A stretch of 64,000 nt of DNA from the NCBI GenBank assembly GCA_026913215.1, contig JAPTYK010000001.1:1674001-1738000 (forward strand), read 5' to 3'. The position numbers and the translations under genes were made by a program. Below the pieces are notes generated by a model. The model was not told the DNA's origin. It saw nothing but the letters and a program-made list of their open reading frames with translations, and did no database searches. This DNA comes from Streptomyces diastatochromogenes. Lineage in GTDB: Bacteria; Actinomycetota; Actinomycetes; Streptomycetales; Streptomycetaceae. This document shows, piece after piece, positions 56,564-64,000 of the stretch; position 1 is the first letter of the stretch, and every line of letters begins with the position of its first letter.

Positions 56564-56657
56564 CTCGCGCGCCCCGCCGGGCGGGGGCCACAACGGGCGG
56601 GGGCGCGGCGGGCGGGGAGCATGGAGGGAGGCGAGGGCGCGGCGGGAGGAGGGCAGC

Positions 56658-58720
56658 GTGACCGCTGGATCCTTCCCCGGGACGGGGACGGCGGGCCGGG
56701 TCGGGGTGCCCCTGGACGGCAAGGGGCTCCTCGACGTGCTGGGCGTCGCCGCCGTCGTCGTGGACGGACGCGGCCGGATCGTGCTGTGGAGCCCGCAGGC
56801 CGAGGCCTCTTCGGGTTCCGCGCCGACGAGGCGCTCGGCCGGTACGTGGCCCGGCTGATCGTCGGCGAGGAGCACCGCGAGGAGGCGATGCGCCTCTTCG
56901 GCGAGGTGCTGCGCGGCGGCGCGGCCTGGGCGGGCACCTTCCCCGTACGGCACAAGGACGGCTCCGTCCGCCGGGTGGAGTTCCGGAACATGCGGCTCAC
57001 CGACGACCTGGGCGATCTGTACGCCCTGGGGATCGTCGCCGACGCCGCCGCCGTCGAACGGATCGAGACCGAGCTGGCGCTCTCCGACCGGCTGGTCTCC
57101 CAGTCGCCGATCGGGCTCGCCGTCCTCGACGCCGAGCTGCGCTACGTCCTGGTGAACCAGGCCCTGGAGCGGATCAACGGCGTCCCGGCCGCGGAGCACC
57201 TCGGGCGGCGGATCGGCGACATGCTGCCGCTGGTCGACACCGTGGCGCTCGACGGCGCGCTGCGCCAGGTGCTGACGACGGGGAACCGCTGCTCGACCGC
57301 CCCGTCGTGGGGCGCACGCCCGCGGACCCGGAGCGTGACCACGCCTGGTCGGTCTCCTGTTCCGCCTGGAGGGCTCCGAGGGCCGGATCCTGGGCGTGGC
57401 GGCCTCGGTGATCGACGTGACCGAGCGGCACCGGGCGGACGAGGACGCCGACCGGTCCCGGCGGCGGCTCGCGCTCATCGCGGACGCCTCGGCCCGGGTG
57501 GGCACCACCCTGGAGGTGGAGCGGACGGCCGACGAGCTGGCCTCGGTCGTGGTGCCGGTGCTCGCGGACATCGCCGCCGTCGACGTCCTCGACTCCGTCC
57601 TCGCGCTGCGCAGGCCGGGGGCGCCGGAGGAGGGCCGGAGCTGTTCCGCGCGCTCGCGGTGAAGGCGGGGGCCGCACGGAGGCGCTGCCGGCGGCGGACC
57701 CGCCCGGGGAGGTCGCGATGTACGGCGCGGACCGGCTGGTCACCCGGTGCGTGCACACCGGTCTGCCGGTCCTGGTGGAGCACGTCGGTCCGGGCGACCT
57801 GGCGCGGATCGCGCGCAGCCCCGAGGCCGCCGAGCTGCTCGCGCGGGCCGGGGTCCACTCGTACCTGGCGGTGCCGCTGATCGCGCGCGGCGAGGTGCTG
57901 GGCGCGCTGGACCTCAAGCGGGACCGCAACGCGCTGCCGTTCGACGGGGACGACGTGCTCCTGGCGACGGAACTCGCGGCGCGCGCGGCCGTCAGCATCG
58001 ACAACGCGCGCTGGTACCAGAGCGTGCGGAACTCGGCGGTGACGCTCCAGCGGAGCCTGCTGCCGGCCGTCCCGCCGGACCGGGCGGGCCTGGAGGTCGC
58101 CGCCCGCTACCAGCCGGCGCACGCGTCGAGCGAGGTCGGCGGCGACTGGTACGACGTGATCGCGCTGCCCGACGACAAGACGGCGCTGGTCGTCGGGGAC
58201 GTGATGGGCAGCGGGATCGACGCGGCGGCGACGATGGGGAGGCTGCGGACGGCGACCTGCGCGTTCGCGGACCTCGACCTGTCCCCGCCCAGGTGCTGCG
58301 GCACCTGGACCGGATCACGGCGGGTCTGGAGCACTACATCGCGACCTGTCTGTTCGCGGTGCACGATCCGCTGCGGCAGCGGTGCCGGATCGCGAACGCG
58401 GGCCACCTGCCGCCCGTCCGGGTCCCGGCGGACGGGCCGGCCGAGCTGGTGCGGCTCTCCACGGGGTGCCGCTGGGGGTCGGCGACGGCACGTTCCGGAC
58501 GGCCCGGGTGCCGTTCCGGCCGGGGACCTCCTCGTGCTGTACACGGACGGTCTCGTCGAGACCCGGACGGAGGGATCGACGAGCGGCTCGCCCTGCTCGT
58601 CCGCCTCCTCGACGAGGAACGCGGCCCCTGGAGGAGACCTGCGACCGGCTCCTGCGGGCGCTGCGCCGACCGGGCGCGCCGGACGACGTGGCGCTCCTGA
58701 TCGCCCGGAGCACGGGATGA
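56658..58720 (+). CDS. PAS-GAF-SpoIIE family PP2C phosphatase (several frameshifts)
   Basis: Order of domains is two PAS-like domains (LLDVLGVAAVVVDGRGRIVLWS, then a second with LVSQSPIGLAVLDAELRYVLVNQALERINGVPA), a GAF domain (LALIADASARVGTTLEVERTADELASVVVPVLAD through YLAVPLIARGEVLGALDLKRD), and a SpoIIE phosphatase (VTLQRSLLPAVPP, EVGGDWYDVIALPDDKTALVVGDVMGSG, then RIANAGHLPPV and PDDVALLIAR). The paired aspartates of the metal site are visible. Breaks lie near 56810, 57290, 57355, 57640, 58285, 58470 and 58525-58640. It likely dephosphorylates an anti-sigma-factor antagonist. The next gene overlaps its stop (ATGA). Confidence 0.87.
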
Positions 58721-61472
58721 CCCGGGGCCGCGAGCGGGGGCGGAGGACGGGAAGGGGCCGGGGCACGGGGCTGCGGAGCGTCGCCGGGCAGGTGTTCGCC
58801 CTGGAGGCGCTGATCGCGCTCCTGGTGATCGTGGCGGCGGTGTTCGTGACGCTCCACCAGGCGCGCAGCGACACCGAGCGGGACGCCCGGGTCCGTTCGC
58901 TCGCGGTCGCGGAGGGCTTCGCGCACGCGCCGGGCATCGACGCCGCGCTGACCTCGCCCGATCCGACGGCGCAGCTGCAGAGCCGGGCGGAGGCGACCCG
59001 GAAGGCGACGGGCGTGGACTTCATCGCGGTCCTGAGCCCGACGGGGGTGCGGTACACGGACTCGGACCCGGCCCTGATCGGCCGGAAGGCGACCGGGAAC
59101 CTCTCGCGGGCGTCGGTGGACGGCCAGGCGTTCACGGAGCTGTTCCACGGCGCGCCGAACAACGCGGTGCGGGCCGTGGTGCCGGTGGTCGACGCCCGGG
59201 GCCGGATCGTCGGCATGGTCAGCAGCGGCATCGAGGTGGAGAGCATCTCGCACGCGGTGCAGGGGCGGCTGCCGCTGCTCATCGGGGCGGCGGGCGGGGC
59301 CCTGGCGGCGGCCGTGGGCGGGGCGGCGCTGGTGAGCCGGCGGCTGCGGCGGCAGACGCACGGCCTCGGCCCGCGGAGATGACCCGGATGAAGGAGCACC
59401 ACGAGGCGGTGCTGCACGCGGTGCGGGAAGGGGTCCTGATCATGGACGCCGACCACCGGCTGCTGCTCGCCAACGACGAGGCGCGCCGGCTGCTCGGCCT
59501 GACGGCGGAGGCGGAGCAGCGGCACGTCTCGGAGCTGGGTCTCGATCCCCGTACGGTCGAGCTCCTGGAGTCGGGGCGGGCGGCGACGGACGAGGTGCAC
59601 CGGGCGGGCGACCGGCTGCTCGCGGTGAGCGTGCGGCCCACGCTGGCGCACGGCTCGGAGTCCGGGTGCGTGATGACGATGCGGGACACCACCGAGCTGG
59701 CGGCCGTGACCGGCCGGGCGGCGGTGGCGCGCGGCCGTCTGCAGCTGCTGTACGAGGCGGGGGTGCGGATCGGGACGACGCTGGAGGTCGTGCGGACGGC
59801 GGAGGAGCTGGCGGAGGTGGCGGTGCCCCGGTTCGCGGACTTCGCGACGGTGGAGCTGCTGGAGCCGGTGCTGCGCGGGGAGGAGCCTCCGGCGACGGCG
59901 GCGCGCGCCACGGAGATGCGGCGGACGGCGCTGAGCGGGCTGCGTCCGGACCAGCCGCTCCAGCCGGTCGGGGACACCGTCCGCTTCGACGTCCCCAGCA
60001 CCCTGATGGCGACGGCCCTGCACGCGGGGCACGCGGTGGTGCAGGCGCGGCTGGCCGGGGCGGAGGGCTGGCGGGCGCAGGACCCGGAGGGGCGGCGCAG
60101 GCCCTGGCGTACGGGATGCACTCGCTGCTGACGGTGCCGCTGCTCGCCCGTGGGGTGGTCCTGGGGATGGCGAACTTCTGGCGGGCGGACACCCCGGAGC
60201 CGTTCGGGGACGAGGACCTGTCGTTCGCGGAGGAGCTGGCGGCGCGGGCGGCGGTCGCGATCGACAACGCGCGCCGGTTCACCCGGGAGCACGCGATGGC
60301 GGTGACGCTCCAGCGGAGCCTGCTGCCGAGCGTGCTGCCCGAGCAGAGCGCGGTGGAGGTGGCGTACCGCTACCTCCCGGCGAAGGCGGGCGTGGGCGGC
60401 GACTGGTTCGACGTGATCCCGCTGCCGGGGGCGCGGGTGGCGCTCGTGGTGGGGGACGTGGTGGGGCACGGGCTGCACGCGGCGGCGACGATGGGGCGGC
60501 TGCGGACGGCGGTGCACAACTTCGACCCTGGACGTGCCGCCGGACGAGCTGCTCGGGCACCTCGACGAGCTGACAGGCCGGATCGACGACCGGGAGTCGG
60601 AGGGGCGGACGGCGAGGCGCGGCGGCGGGACGAGGGCATCACGGGCGCGACCTGTCTGTACGCGATCTACGATCCGGCGTCCGGGCTGTGCACGGTGGCG
60701 AGCGCGGGGCATCCGGGTCCGGCGCTCGTGCGGCCCGACGGCACGGTCGAGTTCCCCGAGCTGTCGCCGGGGCTGCCGCTGGGGCTCGGTCTGGGCGACG
60801 TGCCCTTCGAGTCGACGGAGCTGCGGCTGCCGGAGGACAGCAAGCTGGTCCTGTTCACGGACGGGCTCCTGGAGGACCACGGGCGGGACCTGGACACGGG
60901 GCTCGGGCTGCTGCGGTCGACCTCGCGCGCGCGGACCGGAGCCCGGAGCAGACCTGCGCGGACGTCCTCGCGACGCTCCTCGCCCGCGCCGCGCGACGAC
61001 ATCGCGCTGCTCGTGGCGCGGACGCGGTTGCTCCCCCGGGACCGGATCGCCGAGTGGGAGGTCCCCCGGGACCCCTCGGCGGTGTCCCCCGTGCGGAACG
61101 CGGCGGCGGCCAAGCTGTCCGAGTGGGGCCTCGACGGCCTGGCGTTCACCGCGGAGCTGATCCTCAGCGAGCTGATCACCAACGCGGTGCGCTACGGAGC
61201 CGACCCGGTCCGCGTCCGCCTCCTCCACGACCGCACCCTGATCTGCGAGGTCTCCGACGGCAGCAGCACCTCCCCACCTGCGCCACGCGGCGACCACCGA
61301 CGAGGGCGGCCGCGGCCTGTACCTGGTCGCCCAGTACGCGGAACGCTGGGGCACCCGCTACGCCCGTCGCGGCAAGACGATCTGGGCCGAACTCCGCGTC
61401 GGCGCCGACGGCTCCGAACCGGTCCCGATGGTGGTCCCGGACTTGGACGCCCTGGAGGACCTCGCCTGGTGA
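58717..61472 (+). CDS. Membrane sensor-PAS-GAF-SpoIIE phosphatase with C-terminal HATPase (several frameshifts)
   Basis: The N-terminal membrane helix (ALEALIALLVIVAAVFVTLH) and a second one near residue 185 (LLIGAAGGALAAAVGGAALV) flank a periplasmic-type sensor domain (about 30-180, IAVLSPTGVRYTDSDPALIG) like those of DcuS/CitA. Then come a PAS domain (AVREGVLIMDADHRLLLANDEARRLLG), GAF (LLYEAGVRIGTTLEVVRTAEEL), SpoIIE phosphatase (GVGGDWFDVIPLPGARVALVVGDVVGHG and ASAGHPGPALV) and an anti-sigma HATPase (ELILSELITNAVRYGADPVRVRLL, then TDEGGRGLYLVAQYAERWG). Frames break near 59378, 60100, 60528, 60595-60650, 60930, 60995 and 61275. It joins phosphatase and kinase-like switch parts on one chain. 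Confidence 0.88.
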
Positions 61473-61576
61473 CGTCGGGCCCTGCCGGCGCCAGAGGCTC
61501 ACGCGCCCGGACCCGCACCCCAGCTCACGTGGTATACCAAATGGGCCATCAGCTGACCCCGCCCCGAGGAGACCTC

Positions 61577-62765
61577 GTGACTCGCACCGCCACCCTCTTC
61601 CACGACGTACGCCCCTTCGGCGGCCCCGCCCAGGACCTCGTCGCCGTGGACGGCGAACTCGTGGCGGAGGTCCCGCGGGGCGCCGCCGTCGAGCGCGTCG
61701 ACGGCGCGGCGGCTGGCCCTCCCGACGCTGGTCGACGCGCACATCCACCCCGACAAGACCTCCTGGGGCGAGCCCTGGCACAGCCGCCGCCCGCGCACGG
61801 CATCGCCGAGTACGTCGCCGGTGACGTGGAGCTGGCCCGCGCGCTGGAGACGCCGGTGGCCGAGCGGGCGCTGCGCCTGATGGCGCACGCCGCCGCCCAC
61901 GGCACCCGGGCGATGCGCGCCCACGCGGACGTGGCCCCGGCCTACGGGCTCTCCGGGATCGAGGGGATCGCCGAGGCGGCCGGGAAGCTCGCGGGGATCG
62001 TCGACGTGGAGCTGGTCGCCTTCCCGCAGCACGGGGTGGTCCGGACCCCGGGCGTGGCCGAACTCCTGGCGGAGGCCGCCGCGAGCGGGCTCGTCACCCA
62101 CATCGGCGGCATCGACCCGGCCGGCTTCGACGCGGAGGGCGGCCGGGAGGGCGACCAGCTGGGCACGGTCTTCGGGCTCGCCGAGAAGCACGGGCTCGGG
62201 CTCGACATCCACCTGCACGACCGGGGCGAGCAGGGCCTCGCGCCGCTGCGGGACATCGCCGCCCGCACCCGGGCCCTCGGGCTCCAGGGCCGGGTGAACG
62301 TGGGGCACGCCTTCGCGGTGGCCGCCCTGTCCGGCCGGGAGCTCGACGAGACGGCGGACCTGCTCGCGGAGGCGGGGATCTCGCTCACCACGGTCGCGCT
62401 GTCGGAGACGACGATCCTGCCGTTCCGGCGGCTCGCCGAGCGCGGGGTGACGGTGGGTCTGGGTTCGGACGGGGTACGGGACAGTTGGAGCCCGTTCGGC
62501 AACGGGGACATGCTGCACCGCGCCTGGCTCGCCGCCTGGGCCCTGGACGCCCGGCTCGACGAGGAGCTGGAGAGCTGCTTCCGGCTCGCCGCCGACGGGG
62601 GCGCGCGGCTGCTCGGCCTGCCGGCGGCGGACCTGCGGCCGGGCTCCCCGCCGACTTCATGCTCGTCGACGGGGAGTGCCTGCCGCAGGCGGTGGTGGAC
62701 CTGCCCGCCGCGACCTCGTGGTCCGCGCGGGCCGGGTGGTGGCGCGGGACGGCCGTCTGGTCTGA
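61577..62765 (+). CDS. Amidohydrolase of the cytosine-deaminase type (three frameshifts)
   Basis: COG0402-like metal-dependent deaminase/amidohydrolase. LVDAHIHPDKTSWGEPW provides the first metal histidines, MRAHADV the third, LDIHLHDRGEQG the fourth with the glutamate, RVNVGHAFAV the next histidine, and VTVGLGSDGVRDSWSPFGNGDML the catalytic aspartate. Missing bases lie near 61710, 61788, 62648 and 62715. GTG 61577 has GAGGA 7 bp upstream. About 395 residues. The convergent permease may supply its substrate, possibly a nucleobase or a cyclic amide, which is inferred. Confidence 0.85.
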
Positions 62766-62778
62766 GCCGCGCGGAGGG

Positions 62779-62816
62779 ACGCGTACGGGCGGGGCCGGGC
62801 CCCGCCCCGTACGCGT
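62779..62816. terminator. Bidirectional terminator between amidohydrolase and permease
   Basis: acgcgtacgggcggggc (62779-62795) pairs with gccccgccccgtacgcgt (62799-62816) with one bulged C and a 3-nt loop, directly between convergent stops. Confidence 0.88.
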
Positions 62817-62818
62817 GC

Positions 62819-64000
62819 TCAGTCCCGCTCCACGTCCACCGTGGTGAGCGAGGCGTACCGCTCGGGGTCCGTGCGCCGGATGCGCAGGGCCACGAACAGA
62901 CCGGCGGCCAGGACCACGGGCAGCGGCACCAGGAGGGCCGTGTTCACGGCGCCGGTGCGGCCGGTGAGCAGGTCGAAGTGGACCACGGCGAGCACGGTGA
63001 GCAGGGCGAGTCCCGCGCAGGAGAGCAGCGGCGCCCAGACGACGCGGGCGGCCGGGAGGCCCATCCGGTCGCGCCGGAAGTAGGCCCAGACGGCGAGCGC
63101 GGCGAGGGCCTGCATGCCCATGATGCCGAGGACGCCGACGCTGTTGGTCCACAGGAAGACCTCGCCGTACGGGTCGGCGGCGAGGAGCGCCCCGGCGCCG
63201 ACGACGGCCAGGTTGAAGCCGGTCTGGGCGACGACGGCTCCGCCGGGCGAGCCGTGCTTCCCGGAGACCGCGCCGAGGCGGCGGGGCAGCAGTCCCTCGC
63301 GGCCAAGGGCGTACAGATAGCGGGCCCCGGCGTTGTGGAAGGCGAGGGTGGCGGCGAAGGCGCTGACGACGATGAGCCCGTGCATGGCGTCCGCCAGCCA
63401 CGCGCCCGCGTACAGCTCGGCGGCCTTGAAGGTGAGTTCGGGTCCGTCGGCCGCGCGGGCCAGCTCCACGGCCCGGTCGGTGCCGAAGGCGCCCATGATC
63501 AGCCAGCAGCCCAGGGAGTAGAAGACGGCGAGGAAGCCGATCGCGATGAAGGTGGCGCGGGGCACGGTCCTGCGCGGGTCGCGCACCTCCTCGGCGAAGA
63601 TCGCGGTGGCCTCGAAGCCGGTGAAGGCGCCGACGATCAGGACAAACATGCCCGCGACGCCGCCGGTGGCGAGGGTGGAGGGATCGAAGGAGGCGGTGTC
63701 GAGGGCGGCGGTGCCGCGCTCGCCGAGGATGCCGCCGTCCATGACGACGAGCGAGAGGACCTCCAGGACCAGGGCGACGCCGAGGACCTTGGCACTGAGC
63801 GTGACCTTCAGCCAGCCGAGCACGCCGACGGCGAGGACGCAGAGCCCGGAGAGCAGCCACCAGGGCACGTCGGCGCCGGTGGCGTCGTGGATCGATCCGG
63901 CGGCGAAGTAGCCGAAGGCGGCGGCGACCCCGGGGGTGACGAGGTTGTACGAGACGACGGCGACGTAGGCGGTGCCGACGCCGAGGGTGCGGCCGAGGCC
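62819..64000 (-). CDS. APC family amino acid permease (cut by the window end)
   Basis: The reading frame continues to the right edge, so the N-terminus lies outside. The visible 390 or so residues have about ten helices with the APC motifs VVSYNLVTPGVAAAFGYFAAG, GMFVLIVGAFTGFEATAIFAEEVRDPRRTVPRATFIAI (the conserved FxGFExxxxxxEExxxPxR segment), AFAATLAFHNAGARYLYALGREGLLPRRLGAV and GLFVALRIRRTDPERYASL at the end. No break is seen in this part. It probably imports amino acids or related amines. Confidence 0.85.
   Translation of the reverse strand, partial: GLGRTLGVGTAYVAVVSYNLVTPGVAAAFGYFAAGSIHDATGADVPWWLLSGLCVLAVGVLGWLKVTLSAKVLGVALVLEVLSLVVMDGGILGERGTAALDTASFDPSTLATGGVAGMFVLIVGAFTGFEATAIFAEEVRDPRRTVPRATFIAIGFLAVFYSLGCWLIMGAFGTDRAVELARAADGPELTFKAAELYAGAWLADAMHGLIVVSAFAATLAFHNAGARYLYALGREGLLPRRLGAVSGKHGSPGGAVVAQTGFNLAVVGAGALLAADPYGEVFLWTNSVGVLGIMGMQALAALAVWAYFRRDRMGLPAARVVWAPLLSCAGLALLTVLAVVHFDLLTGRTGAVNTALLVPLPVVLAAGLFVALRIRRTDPERYASLTTVDVERD

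Noticed and set aside
1..64000. tRNA, rRNA, prophage or insertion sequence
   Set aside because: No cloverleaf with a TTCGA loop, no rRNA stretches, and no transposase or integrase motifs were seen in either strand.

Overview
The window is a GC-rich chromosomal segment (well over 70 percent G+C by eye, with strong G/C bias at third codon positions) from an actinobacterium, almost certainly Streptomyces. Markers are GTG starts, GTGA/ATGA gene overlaps, a cobalamin riboswitch followed by cobD, a LAETG-anchored SCO1860-type surface protein next to cobC, a PHO-box-like site before a Pit phosphate transporter, and a DmdR/IdeR-type iron box. No rRNA, tRNA, phage, insertion sequence or CRISPR array is visible.

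Layout. 1-4.7 kb: DEDDh exonuclease with a C-terminal BRCT-like region, a small cysteine-rich protein, SURF1, a GH15 glycosidase and an SDR. 4.7-7.8 kb: an Asp23/Gls24-AmaP envelope module with two Asp23 proteins, a DUF2273-like peptide, a DUF6286-like protein and AmaP, with a divergent companion gene. 7.9-15.4 kb: enoyl-CoA hydratase, small HTH protein, ABC-F ATPase, zinc metallopeptidase, VOC protein, a hypothetical protein and an alpha/beta hydrolase. 15.6-17.2 kb: Pit phosphate transporter and partner. 17.3-26.4 kb: riboswitch-led late cobalamin genes (cobD, cobQ, chelatase AAA/VWA subunit, cobO, cobB, a CobE/CbiG-C-like gene, cobC) plus a ZIP metal transporter. 26.5-30.6 kb: LAETG sortase substrate and an iron-boxed pair encoding a penicillin-acylase-family hydrolase and a GNAT acyltransferase (DesG/DesH-like). 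30.7-47.1 kb: accessory metabolism and regulators (amidohydrolase, PD40 propeller, two class V aminotransferases, Old Yellow Enzyme with MarR, FrnE, GlxA-type regulator, DHA2 transporter, secreted PI-PLC, AraC regulator with oxidoreductase, aldehyde dehydrogenase with IclR, cupin). 47.3-61.5 kb: signalling and envelope genes (membrane protein with a two-component system, orphan class B PBP, HEAT-repeat protein, MFS, two overlapping SpoIIE phosphatases). 61.6-64 kb: amidohydrolase and an APC permease cut by the window end.

How genes work together. The cobalamin block is translationally coupled by overlaps and sits behind a B12 riboswitch, so it should switch off when B12 is plentiful; cobN and the corrin-ring methyltransferases are not here. 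The acylase and GNAT genes overlap by 4 bp and follow a 16/19 match to the actinobacterial iron box, which points to siderophore tailoring under iron starvation. Several divergent regulator/enzyme pairs (MarR/OYE, AraC/oxidoreductase, IclR/aldehyde dehydrogenase) carry repeated or palindromic sites between them.

Quality warning. About two thirds of the protein genes are broken by one or more apparent single-base deletions, mostly in G or C runs, including genes expected to be functional (cobQ, cobB, SURF1). This pattern looks like homopolymer undercalling in the assembly rather than real decay. Coordinates for those genes span the reconstructed reading, and each such entry says so.
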